Origin: WVWN01 sp964563535
GTDB taxonomy: Bacteria; RBG-13-66-14; B26-G2; WVWN01
DNA length: 17,324 nt
Reading direction: 5' to 3'
Assembly: GCA_964563535.1 (NCBI GenBank)
Contig: CAZLXP010000051.1
Location: 1 to 17,324, forward strand
Shown: positions 1 through 6,670 of the stretch, in pieces
Position numbering within the stretch: position 1 is the first letter of the stretch
Layout: the number at the start of each line of letters is the position of its first letter
The notes under the pieces: model-generated
The model's input: the letters and a program-made list of their open reading frames with translations, nothing else
What the model was told of the DNA's origin: nothing
Databases searched by the model: none
Translations under genes and position numbers: made by a program

Positions 1-362
1 AGCCACGGCGGCGACGGCCCCACGCGCAAGTCCGTTACGATGCGCGCCGAGTACCGGGGGCACAAGTCCTGGGCGACGAGGTCGACTTCGACGGAGAATT
101 CGTGGGGGATGTGTATTTCCTTGATGAATACCGGGGGGAGGGTCAGCGGCGCGCCGGTGAGGAAAGAAACCTCGCGCGCCAGGCCGATCATCGCGAGGCA
201 GTCGCTGCGCACCGGGACGACGTCGACGTCGAAGATGACGTCGTCGTTTACCCGGGCGAGATGCTCCACCTCGAGGCCGACCATAGTAAGCTGTTCGGCC
301 AATTTGTCGGCTGGTACGTTGGCGGGGCAGTAGTCGCGGAGCCACTTGAGACTGTATTTCAT
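1..362 (-). CDS. pheT: Phenylalanine-tRNA ligase beta subunit, N-terminal part (runs off the window)
   Basis: This is the beta chain of the (alpha-beta)2 enzyme that charges tRNA-Phe in the cytoplasm. Only the first 120 residues lie in the window. They begin MKYSLKWLRDY and contain the N-terminal B1 segment (LAEQLTMVGLEVE, residues 21-33), then the SDCLAMIGLAREV block (53-65), equivalent to the usual NRADCLGIIGVAREV, then CPRYSARIV (101-109). In standard bacterial PheT about 110 residues of tRNA-binding OB-fold (domain B2) separate the first two blocks; here they are about 20 residues apart, so that domain seems absent. The ATG lies 4 bases after the pheS stop, as in a normal pheST operon. 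Identification is firm for the part seen; the C-terminal catalytic-like and anticodon-binding domains are outside the window. Confidence 0.93.
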   Translation of the reverse strand, partial: MKYSLKWLRDYCPANVPADKLAEQLTMVGLEVEHLARVNDDVIFDVDVVPVRSDCLAMIGLAREVSFLTGAPLTLPPVFIKEIHIPHEFSVEVDLVAQDLCPRYSARIVTDLRVGPSPPW

Positions 363-366
363 CTTC

Positions 367-1401
367 TTAGAATTGTCTTAGGAACGCGAAGTCGTTTTCA
401 TAGAAGAGCCTTATGTCATTGATTCCGTATTTCAACATGGCGATGCGCTCGACGCCCATGCCGAACGCGTAGCCGGCCCAAGCCTCCGGGTCGTAGCCCA
501 CGTTGCGGAAGACGTTGGGGTGAACCATGCCGGCGCCGGCGACCTCGAGCCAACCTTTGCCGCCGCAGGTCCCGCAACCTTTGCCGTCGCAGACGGCGCA
601 CGATACGTCGACCTCCGCCGAGGGCTCGGTGAAGGGGAAGAAGTGCGGCCGGAAACGCATCTTGGTGCCGGGGCCGAAGACGTACGCCGCGAACGCGGCC
701 AGCGTACCCTTAAGGTCGCCCAACGAGACGTTCTCGTCGACCAACAGGCCTTCGACCTGGTGGAACACCGGGTAGTGGGAAGCGTCCACCGCGTCCGCCC
801 GGAAGCAGCGGCCTGGGACGATAACGCGCAGCGGCGGTCCCTGCGACGACATCACTCTTATCTGGACCGGCGAGGTATGGGTGCGGAGGAGCCAGTCGCC
901 GCTTACGTATAACGTATCTTGGGCGTCGCGGCTGGGGTGGTCCGGCGGGAAGTTGAGCGCGGCGAAATTATAGAACTCGTCTTCGACCTCGGGGCCGTGG
1001 GCGACGGCGAAACCCAAGGAGGAGAAGAACGCGACGATCTCGTAATAAGTTTTGGTCAGGGGGTGGAGGGTACCTACCGACGGTTGTACGCCGGCCAGCG
1101 TATAGTCGACCCGCCGCGCGTCCGCGCCGCCCTTTTTACCGGCGAGCTTTGTCCGCAACGATTCGTACCGCGCCTCGAGGTTCGCCCGCAGCTCGTTGAG
1201 GGCTTTACCCGCGGCCGGCCTGTCGTCTTCGGCCAGCGAGGTCAGGTTTTTGCTGAGCCGGCTCAGCGGCGATTTTCGGCCGAGGAACTCGATGCGCCAG
1301 CGCTCGAGGGTTTTATCGTCGGCGGCCGAAGCCGAGGCCTTCTCCGCCGCCTTTCGCAACGCTTCGACCTCGGCTAAAAATTTTTTCGCGTCTTCGGTCA
1401 T
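367..1401 (-). CDS. pheS: Phenylalanine-tRNA ligase alpha subunit
   Basis: This is the catalytic alpha chain that forms Phe-AMP and charges tRNA-Phe. At 344 residues it is the usual bacterial length. Residues 1-90 form the N-terminal coiled-coil arm that contacts tRNA. The class II core follows: HPLTKTYYEI (113-122), the motif 2 region VIVPGRCFRAD (193-203) with HYPVFHQVEGL, and motif 3 FGMGVERIAMLKYGI (313-327) followed by NDIR. A CxxC...CxxC knuckle (C268, C271, C276, C279) sits in the FTEPSAEVDVSC region and probably binds zinc; many bacterial PheS proteins carry this. Its ATG overlaps the stop of the upstream S4 gene in an ATGA, so translation is probably coupled. pheT follows after 4 bases. 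Confidence 0.97.
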   Translation of the reverse strand: MTEDAKKFLAEVEALRKAAEKASASAADDKTLERWRIEFLGRKSPLSRLSKNLTSLAEDDRPAAGKALNELRANLEARYESLRTKLAGKKGGADARRVDYTLAGVQPSVGTLHPLTKTYYEIVAFFSSLGFAVAHGPEVEDEFYNFAALNFPPDHPSRDAQDTLYVSGDWLLRTHTSPVQIRVMSSQGPPLRVIVPGRCFRADAVDASHYPVFHQVEGLLVDENVSLGDLKGTLAAFAAYVFGPGTKMRFRPHFFPFTEPSAEVDVSCAVCDGKGCGTCGGKGWLEVAGAGMVHPNVFRNVGYDPEAWAGYAFGMGVERIAMLKYGINDIRLFYENDFAFLRQF

Positions 1402-1670
1402 GTTCCGACGTCCGTAAACTCGTCCGCGAGGACCTCATACAGCGAGCGGGCCGCTTCTTTGGAAACCGATTTGGCCGCCGGGACCGTTCCCACCCGCACG
1501 ACGAGGCGGCGGCTCGGGAACGTAAGCTCGAGCGTTTCGCCCTCGCTGACCTCGCGGCCCGCCTTGGCGCTCTTGCCGTCAATCTTAACGTGACCCGCGG
1601 CGCACATCTCTTTCGCCCGGGCGCGTTGTTTGACCAACCGCGCGACCGTCAGGAATTTATCGAGCCGCAT
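1398..1670 (-). CDS. S4-domain RNA-binding protein (RqcP/Hsp15-like)
   Basis: A 90-residue protein beginning MRLDKFLTVARLVKQRARA, the classic S4 fold that binds structured RNA. It continues with AAGHVKIDGKSAKAGREVSEGE, the second half of the S4 motif. Short single-domain S4 proteins of this kind include Hsp15 and RqcP, which act on stalled 50S subunits; I cannot say which applies. An upstream in-frame ATG at 1694 would lie within the promoter -10, so I chose 1670. No Shine-Dalgarno precedes it, and the predicted transcript start lies only about 8 bases upstream, so the mRNA may be leaderless or nearly so. It overlaps pheS by 4 bases (ATGA) and appears to head the S4-pheS-pheT operon. Confidence 0.88.
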   Translation of the reverse strand: MRLDKFLTVARLVKQRARAKEMCAAGHVKIDGKSAKAGREVSEGETLELTFPSRRLVVRVGTVPAAKSVSKEAARSLYEVLADEFTDVGT

Positions 1671-1684
1671 CGCCGACCGTTTAG

Positions 1685-1714
1685 AATATAACACTACATA
1701 TTGATACCTGTCAA
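1685..1714 (-). promoter_or_regulatory. Sigma70-type promoter for the S4-pheS-pheT operon
   Basis: On the minus strand a perfect -35 TTGACA (1714-1709) is followed after 18 bases by TATATT (1690-1685). Predicted initiation is near 1678, about 8 bases before the S4 start codon. The match is strong and the spacing acceptable. It also rules out the longer N-terminus of the S4 gene. Confidence 0.75.
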
Positions 1715-1747
1715 AAGAAAACCGACGCGTTATTACGAAACTACATT

Positions 1748-1773
1748 AGCCGCGGCGTCGTGCCGCCGCGGCT
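1748..1773. repeat. Perfect 10-bp inverted repeat in the divergent intergenic region
   Basis: AGCCGCGGCG and CGCCGCGGCT flank a 6-base spacer. The hairpin lies between two divergent promoters and has no T-run on either side, so it is not a convincing terminator. It could be a protein-binding palindrome or a dispersed GC-rich hairpin. Confidence 0.6.
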
Positions 1774-1791
1774 GCGCGGCCTTAATTTATA

Positions 1792-1821
1792 TTGCGGCTC
1801 GGCGCGCGATAGTCTTATAAT
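1792..1821 (+). promoter_or_regulatory. Putative promoter of the citrate-cleavage operon
   Basis: A consensus -10 TATAAT (1816-1821) is preceded at 18 bases by a weak -35 TTGCGG (1792-1797). Initiation would be near 1828, giving a leader of about 80 bases that contains most of a 19-bp tandem repeat. The weak -35 suggests an activator could be involved. No other good promoter is seen before the start codon at 1907. Confidence 0.5.
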
Positions 1822-1856
1822 CCCGATAAATTCCTTTAATCCCGATAAATTCCTTT
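1819..1856 (+). repeat. Two exact tandem copies of a 19-bp unit
   Basis: The unit AATCCCGATAAATTCCTTT occurs at 1819-1837 and again at 1838-1856 with no mismatch. The first copy overlaps the last three bases of the predicted -10. The duplicate sits in the expected initial transcribed region of the following operon. It may be a regulatory duplication or simple slippage. Confidence 0.9.
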
Positions 1857-1906
1857 CGCCGTAAGGGCCAAATGGTTCCAACCTTGCGAAATTAGCCGCC
1901 TTAGGC

Positions 1907-3454
1907 ATGGCGCGTCTCTACGAATACCAGGGGAAGGACCTTCTGCGCCGGGCGGGCGTAAAAGTTCCGCCGGGGCGGCCGGCGCGCTCGGCGGCTGAGG
2001 CCGCGGCCATAGCCGAGGAGATCGGCGTGCCGGTGGTCCTTAAGGCCCAGGTGTTCATAACGGGCCGGGCCGCCGCGGGCGGCATTAAGTTTGCCGACAA
2101 CGTTATGGCCGCGGAGCGCATCGCCGGCCGCGACATGTTGGGCCGCGCGTTCAGAGGCCAACGCTGCGACGTCGTCCTGGTGGAGCGGAAGTTGGACGTG
2201 GCGCGCGAGATGTACGCCGCCGTCGTCGTCGACGACGACGCTCGCAAACCCCTCCTCATTTTTTCTTCCGTCGGCGGGACCGGGGTGGAGGCGATCGTCG
2301 CGGCGCACCCGGAGGCGGTAGTAAAAAAGCACCTCGAGGCGGCGCCCGGCCTGTACGGTTACGAGGCGCGGGAGGTGGCGAGGCGCGCGGGCTTGCGGGG
2401 GCGCGAGCTCGTCGCCGTCGCGGACGTGCTGGTCAAGCTGTGGCGGGTGGCCGTCGAAAGCGAGGCCCGGGCTGCCGAGGTCAACCCGCTGGTCGTAACC
2501 GCCGGGGGCGAAGTCGTGGCCGCGGACTGCCGCATAACGGTGGATGATTACGCCGTGTATCGCCACCCGGAGCTCGGCGTCGAGGTCGCCCGCGAGTTCG
2601 ACCGGCCTCCCACCCGACTGGACCTCATAGCCTATAACGTCGAGAGGGACGACTACCGCGGCACTTTTTATTTCGTGCAGCTCGCGGAAGGTTTCTCGCG
2701 GGAGGAGCGTTACATAGCGTTCCACGGCGCCGGCGGCGGCGGCTCGATGATGTCGATGGACGCGGCGCTGGCCGAGGGTTTCAAAATCGCGAACTTCTGC
2801 GATACCTCCGGCAATCCGCCGGCGAGCAAAGTTTACCGCGCGGCCCGCATAATTCTCGTCCAAAGGAACCTCGTAGGTTATTTCGGCTCGGGCTCGGGGG
2901 TGGCGAGCCAGGAGCAATTCCACTCCGCGCGCGGCCTGGTCAAGGCGTTCCGCGAGGTCTGGCTCGACGTCCCCTGCGTCGAGCGGTTAGGCGGCAACCA
3001 GGAAGAACGGGCCATACGGATATTGACCGAATATACCGATGACCTCCCGGCGCCGGTGGAATGTTACGGCAAGGATACGCCGGCGCGGTACTGCGCGGCG
3101 CGACTCCGCGAGCTTGTCGACCGTTACGATTACGGCGTACGCGGCACGAGGCCGCCGGCGTTGGCCCATAACTCGTCGTATTCTTTCGAGACCGTTACCG
3201 GCGGGGCCGTCTCTTACGATTACGCGAGGTGCGACGGCTGCGAATCCAAGGTCTGCGTTCAGGATTGCGTGCCGCGGATCCTCAAGCTTAAGGATGGCAG
3301 GCCGGTGCTGAACATAACTCGCGAGGAGGCGGCGCGGGGCCGGTGCAGCGAGTGCCTGGCGTGCGAGGTGGAGTGCCGCGCCCGGGGCAACGCCGGCGGC
3401 CGGATAACGCTGCCCATCCCGGGGTTGGAAGAATATTTGAAAAACAAGGCTTGA
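1907..3454 (+). CDS. ccsA: ATP-grasp acyl-CoA ligase large subunit (citryl-CoA synthetase-like, SucC family) with C-terminal Fe-S domain
   Basis: A homologue of the succinyl-CoA synthetase beta subunit and of the large subunit of citryl-CoA synthetase. With the next gene it should form an acyl-CoA and ADP + Pi from an organic acid, CoA and ATP. The N-terminus is MARLYEYQGKDLLRRAGV, as in SucC. The ATP-grasp region spans about residues 1-215, with the metal-binding EVNPLVV at 191-197. The CoA-ligase domain spans about 240-390, with the glycine loop HGAGGGGS at 273-280. Residues 441-491 are unlike ordinary SucC: CX2CX4CX3C (C442, C445, C450, C454) and CX2CX2CX3C (C480, C483, C486, C490), enough for two Fe-S clusters. 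Length is 515 residues against roughly 390-430 for relatives. The citryl-CoA assignment rests on the citryl-CoA lyase-type enzyme and aconitase pair downstream; succinyl-CoA synthetase is the main alternative. Confidence 0.75.
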   Translation: MARLYEYQGKDLLRRAGVKVPPGRPARSAAEAAAIAEEIGVPVVLKAQVFITGRAAAGGIKFADNVMAAERIAGRDMLGRAFRGQRCDVVLVERKLDVAREMYAAVVVDDDARKPLLIFSSVGGTGVEAIVAAHPEAVVKKHLEAAPGLYGYEAREVARRAGLRGRELVAVADVLVKLWRVAVESEARAAEVNPLVVTAGGEVVAADCRITVDDYAVYRHPELGVEVAREFDRPPTRLDLIAYNVERDDYRGTFYFVQLAEGFSREERYIAFHGAGGGGSMMSMDAALAEGFKIANFCDTSGNPPASKVYRAARIILVQRNLVGYFGSGSGVASQEQFHSARGLVKAFREVWLDVPCVERLGGNQEERAIRILTEYTDDLPAPVECYGKDTPARYCAARLRELVDRYDYGVRGTRPPALAHNSSYSFETVTGGAVSYDYARCDGCESKVCVQDCVPRILKLKDGRPVLNITREEAARGRCSECLACEVECRARGNAGGRITLPIPGLEEYLKNKA

Positions 3455-3455
3455 T

Positions 3456-4364
3456 ATGTCGATATTGATAAGGTCCGGGGATAAGGTCCTCGTCGCGGGC
3501 ATCACGGGCCGCGAGGGGCAAGCGCGGACCCGGCTCATGAAGGGGTACGGGACCGACGTCGTCGCCGGCGTTTCGCCCGGCCACGGCGGCGAGGAAGTCG
3601 AGGGCGTCCCGGTCTTCGACACCGTCGCCGCGGCGGTGGAGGCGGTGGGGGAGGTCTACGCGTCGGTCGTCTTCGTGCCCGGGCCGGCGGTGAAGGAAGC
3701 CGCGCTGGAGGCTTTCGCCGCCGGCGTCAAGCTGGCGGTGCTGGTCCCGGACCGGGTGCCGATATGGGACGTGATGGCCATAGACGCCGCGGCGCGGGAG
3801 GCCGGTGCCCGATACGTAGGCCCGAATACGCTGGGCGTGCTTTCGGTCGACGAGGCGGTGCTGGGGATGGTCGGCGGCCGGGCGGAATCGGCGCGGGAGT
3901 GGTTCAAGCCCGGGCCCGCGGGCATCTCGTCGCGCTCGGGCGGGATAACGGCGTCGCTCGGCTACTACCTCGCCCGGGCCGGCGTGGGCGCTACCACCCT
4001 CGTCCACGTCGGCGGCGACGCCATCGTCGGCACGCCCCATCAGGACGTAGTAAGGCTTTTCCAGGAAGACCCGGCGACTAAGGTTATCGTAATGTTCGGC
4101 GAGATCGGCGGCAGCCAGGAGGAGAAGGTGGCGGAGCTTATGGCGGCGGGCGTAATCACGAAGCCGGTGGTGGCGTTCGTGGGCGGCAAGGCGGCGACGG
4201 AGGGGACGCGCTTCTCGCACGCCGGCGCGATCATAGAGAGAGGCCGCGGGACGTTCGAGGGCAAAGTGAAGGCGCTGCGCGACGCGGGCGCGATCGTCGT
4301 AGACGAATACGATAAAATCGCGGAGTATACGTTGGGCGTCTTGAGGGATGTGGGCGAGGCGTGA
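3456..4364 (+). CDS. ccsB: Acyl-CoA ligase small subunit (citryl-CoA synthetase-like, SucD family)
   Basis: The small-subunit partner of the preceding gene, which carries the CoA-binding Rossmann domain and the phosphohistidine. The N-terminal SGDKVLVAGITGREGQ matches the SucD CoA-binding loop. PNTLGVLS (123-130) and the SRSGGITASLGYYL block follow. TRFSHAGAII places the phosphorylated histidine at residue 255, corresponding to E. coli SucD His246. Length (302) is normal for SucD/CcsB. The ATG lies one base after the large-subunit stop, with AAGG about 6 bases upstream, so the two are co-translated. Small subunits for succinate and citrate cannot be told apart by eye. Confidence 0.8.
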   Translation: MSILIRSGDKVLVAGITGREGQARTRLMKGYGTDVVAGVSPGHGGEEVEGVPVFDTVAAAVEAVGEVYASVVFVPGPAVKEAALEAFAAGVKLAVLVPDRVPIWDVMAIDAAAREAGARYVGPNTLGVLSVDEAVLGMVGGRAESAREWFKPGPAGISSRSGGITASLGYYLARAGVGATTLVHVGGDAIVGTPHQDVVRLFQEDPATKVIVMFGEIGGSQEEKVAELMAAGVITKPVVAFVGGKAATEGTRFSHAGAIIERGRGTFEGKVKALRDAGAIVVDEYDKIAEYTLGVLRDVGEA

Positions 4365-5815
4365 GCGACGGGGAACGAGCGGATAATTTAACCCGGGCGC
4401 CGGCTTCGCCGGCGTTCGCTAAACTACGGCCGCGGCCTGACATGCGGGCGTCGGTATGCGAGGGCCTTTTCGGCCAAATGTTCTCGAACTTCGCGGGCGC
4501 CTGGTCGGCGTTCATTACGGCGCTCGCGTTGAGCCTGGGGGCGGGCAGCCGGGCTTTCGGTTTAATATTCGCCGCGGCGCCGATCGTAGCTTTTTCGCAG
4601 GTGTTGGGGCCGATGCTGCTGCCCCTCTTCGGGTGCTCGAGGCGGAGGCTGGTCGTCGCGGCCAGCGCGGCGGCGCGCGGCATCATTTTCGTTATTCCGG
4701 CGGTGGCGCTTTGGCTCGAGCCTCGCGCGGCCCTCGCTCTCCTGGTCGCGTGTTTTCTGGCCTCGCAGGTTTTCACCGGCGTGATGACGAACGTGTGGAC
4801 GAGTTGGATCGGCGCCATCGTCCCCGCGCGCGTCCGCGGCCGCTTTCTGGGCCGGCGCATGCAGCTTATGACGGCGCTGGGCCTCGTCGTCGCTTTCGCC
4901 GCCAGCTTGCTCAAGGACCTTTCGGGGCCGGGCGGCGAAACGGGGTTGACGGGTTTCTTGCGGCGTTCGTTCGGCTTAGCCGGCGGTTTGTGGGGCGCGG
5001 GGGGCGAAAGGTACGCGTTCCTCATAATATATACGTTTGCCGTGGCCGCGGGGCTCGCCTCCACGCTGCTGCTCTTGCGGCAGCGCGACCGCCCCGCGCC
5101 TCTCGTTCCCTTCTCGTTGCGGTCGCTGGGGGAACCCCTCCGCGACGGCGGGTTCCGTCGCTTCGTTTATTTTTTCGCGTGGTGGTCGTTTGCGGCGGCG
5201 TTCGGTTCGCCGTTCTGGCAGCCCTTCTATTTAAAAGAGCTGCGGATGTCGCTTACGGCGGTCCAGATATATAGTTCCATCTTCGTAATCGCGATGGCGG
5301 CTACGGCGACGGGGTGGGGGCGCTTGATAGACCGCTTCGGCAACAAGCCGGTCTTCCGGGCGCTCATCTTCCTGGCGACGGCGAACGCGTTCGTGTACGT
5401 CTTTATGAGGCCCGACCTTTATTGGTGGGTATGGCTCGAGGCCGGAACGTCGGGCGCGATGTGGGCCGGGGCCACGGTGGCGACGATAAACTTTATCATG
5501 GGTTTGAGCCCGGAAGCCAAACGGGATAACTACGTCGCGGTCTACGCCGTCGTCGCCGGCGCCTCCGGCCTGGTGGCCACCATCGGCTCGGGCCAATTCG
5601 TCGCGATGCTGCCCCGATACGTCTCGCTGGGGGGATGGCAGCTTTTAAATATGAAAGTCGCCTTCCTCATGACCGCGGCGTTTCGCCTCGCCGCCCAGGT
5701 ACCGATGTATCTGGTGCAGGAGCCGCGCGCCGCCCCCTTCGGCCATATGGTGCGCGCGGTGGCCGCGGAAGCGCGGTTGTGGTTTTTGCGGTTGCGGCCC
5801 GGCGTCGGGAAATGA
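4361..5815 (+). CDS. Major facilitator superfamily transporter
   Basis: An integral membrane protein of up to 484 residues with repeated hydrophobic segments, probably 12 helices. Recognisable MFS features are the PARVRGRFLGRRMQ loop in the first half, corresponding to the family A-like loop, and GWGRLIDRFGNKPVF in the second half, equivalent to the GxLxDRxGrr motif. Substrate is unknown; export or uptake of an organic acid would fit the operon but is only a guess. I give the GTG start, which overlaps the upstream stop as GTGA, but an in-frame ATG at 4442 is equally possible because the first 27 residues are polar and contain a GC hairpin. The stop is 16 bases before the arsenate reductase start. 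Confidence 0.8.
   Translation: MSDGERADNLTRAPASPAFAKLRPRPDMRASVCEGLFGQMFSNFAGAWSAFITALALSLGAGSRAFGLIFAAAPIVAFSQVLGPMLLPLFGCSRRRLVVAASAAARGIIFVIPAVALWLEPRAALALLVACFLASQVFTGVMTNVWTSWIGAIVPARVRGRFLGRRMQLMTALGLVVAFAASLLKDLSGPGGETGLTGFLRRSFGLAGGLWGAGGERYAFLIIYTFAVAAGLASTLLLLRQRDRPAPLVPFSLRSLGEPLRDGGFRRFVYFFAWWSFAAAFGSPFWQPFYLKELRMSLTAVQIYSSIFVIAMAATATGWGRLIDRFGNKPVFRALIFLATANAFVYVFMRPDLYWWVWLEAGTSGAMWAGATVATINFIMGLSPEAKRDNYVAVYAVVAGASGLVATIGSGQFVAMLPRYVSLGGWQLLNMKVAFLMTAAFRLAAQVPMYLVQEPRAAPFGHMVRAVAAEARLWFLRLRPGVGK
4398..4414 (+). repeat. 7-bp GC hairpin near the MFS gene start
   Basis: CGCCGGC and GCCGGCG flank the 3-base loop TTC. It lies inside the putative 5' extension of the MFS gene. It could be an mRNA hairpin between ccsB and a shorter MFS reading frame that starts at 4442. 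No T-run follows. Confidence 0.6.
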
Positions 5816-5831
5816 CCCGGGGAGCCGTTAA

Positions 5832-6251
5832 GTGAAGAAGATAAGGGTACTTTTCGTTTGCACGGGGAACTCCTGCCGCTCGCAGATGGCGGAGGGGTGG
5901 GCGAACCACCTGGGCTCGGGCCGCGTCGAGGCGTTTTCGGCGGGCATAACCCCGGTCGGCGTCGCCCGGGCGACGGCGGAGGTCATGGCCGAGGCCGGCG
6001 TGGACATCTCGCGCCAGCGCTCCAAGGCCGTCGACGAGTTCGTCGGCGAAGAGTTTGACTACGTAATTACGTTATGCGATAATGCGCGTGAGAGTTGCCC
6101 CTACTTCCCCGGCGCGGCGAAGCGCCTCCACTGGCCCATAGCCGACCCCTACGGCCTGGACCTCGACGCCTACCGCCGGGCGCGGGACGAGATTCGGGAG
6201 AGGGTCGAGGATTTCTTAAACCGTGTCGCCGGAGACGAAATAAACTCGTAA
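5832..6251 (+). CDS. arsC: Thioredoxin-coupled arsenate reductase / low-molecular-weight phosphatase family
   Basis: A cytoplasmic enzyme that would reduce arsenate to arsenite through a cysteine relay completed by thioredoxin. The P-loop C10-TGNSC-R16 is the CX5R signature. The relay cysteines fall at C82 and C89 (TLCDNARESCPYFPG), the same numbering as in S. aureus plasmid pI258 ArsC (C10, C82, C89), and DPYG (105-108) supplies the expected Asp. At 139 residues the length is typical. Translation starts at GTG, with GGGGAG 7 bases upstream. No arsR, arsB or arsA is nearby, so its place in this operon is unusual. A protein-tyrosine phosphatase is less likely because both relay cysteines are present. 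Confidence 0.88.
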   Translation: MKKIRVLFVCTGNSCRSQMAEGWANHLGSGRVEAFSAGITPVGVARATAEVMAEAGVDISRQRSKAVDEFVGEEFDYVITLCDNARESCPYFPGAAKRLHWPIADPYGLDLDAYRRARDEIRERVEDFLNRVAGDEINS

Positions 6252-6289
6252 TACCGGCGCAGCGTCGACGCGCCGAACGTTTCCCGTTT

Positions 6290-6634
6290 ATGCCGGACGC
6301 CCCCAAGATAACGCGGCAGCGCGAGTTGGAGGCCGAGATCAACTTCCTGGTCCCGCGCCTCGTGATGTTGGGGGCCAAGTTCGTCCTGGTGCACGGCGCG
6401 GTGGCGCGCGGCGAGGCGCGCGCCGACTCGAAGATAAGCCTCATCGTCGTTGCCCCGAGCGAGCTCCCGTTCAAGGAGCGCCAGGAGCATTTCCGCGCTA
6501 AGCTCAAGAGCCGCGAGCCGGTGAACATTATAGTATACACGCCCGCGGAGTTTAACCGCGCTAAGAAGGAGAGCCCGCTGGTTCGGCTGGCGCTTGCGGA
6601 AGGCCGCGTCGTCTACGCGCCCGAGCGAGGATAG
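6290..6634 (+). CDS. Degenerate minimal nucleotidyltransferase-like protein
   Basis: A 114-residue cytoplasmic protein resembling MNT-type nucleotidyltransferase domains. The glycine motif is present in altered form, HGAVARGEA (35-43) in place of GSxARGEA. The catalytic SDIDL is replaced by SKISL (47-51), so both metal-binding aspartates are gone (K48, S50), and the usual third aspartate appears as N79 in VNIIVYT. The fold is therefore probably kept without transferase activity. The reading frame extends upstream to 6095 inside arsC, but the natural start is the ATG at 6290, 38 bases after the arsC stop. No clear ribosome binding site is seen. Identification of the fold is moderate; function is unknown. 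Confidence 0.65.
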   Translation: MPDAPKITRQRELEAEINFLVPRLVMLGAKFVLVHGAVARGEARADSKISLIVVAPSELPFKERQEHFRAKLKSREPVNIIVYTPAEFNRAKKESPLVRLALAEGRVVYAPERG

Positions 6635-6670
6635 CGGATCGCCGCGTCTATGTTCTAATGGGAGCCCTTT

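Noticed and set aside
1748..1773. Intrinsic terminator at the GC-rich inverted repeat
   Set aside because: There is no T-run on either strand, and it lies between divergent genes where no transcript should end.
1901..2923. 340-codon open frame on the minus strand opposite the CoA ligase large subunit
   Set aside because: It is a GC-rich antisense shadow of a gene with clear family motifs, with no recognisable domain or ribosome binding site.
3227..3379. A separate ferredoxin gene after the CoA ligase
   Set aside because: The Fe-S segment is in frame with the ligase, with no stop or start codon plus ribosome binding site between them; it is a fused domain.
6095..6289. Upstream extension of the nucleotidyltransferase-like frame
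   Set aside because: It lies inside arsC in another frame and encodes Pro/Arg-rich sequence; the family similarity starts after ATG 6290.
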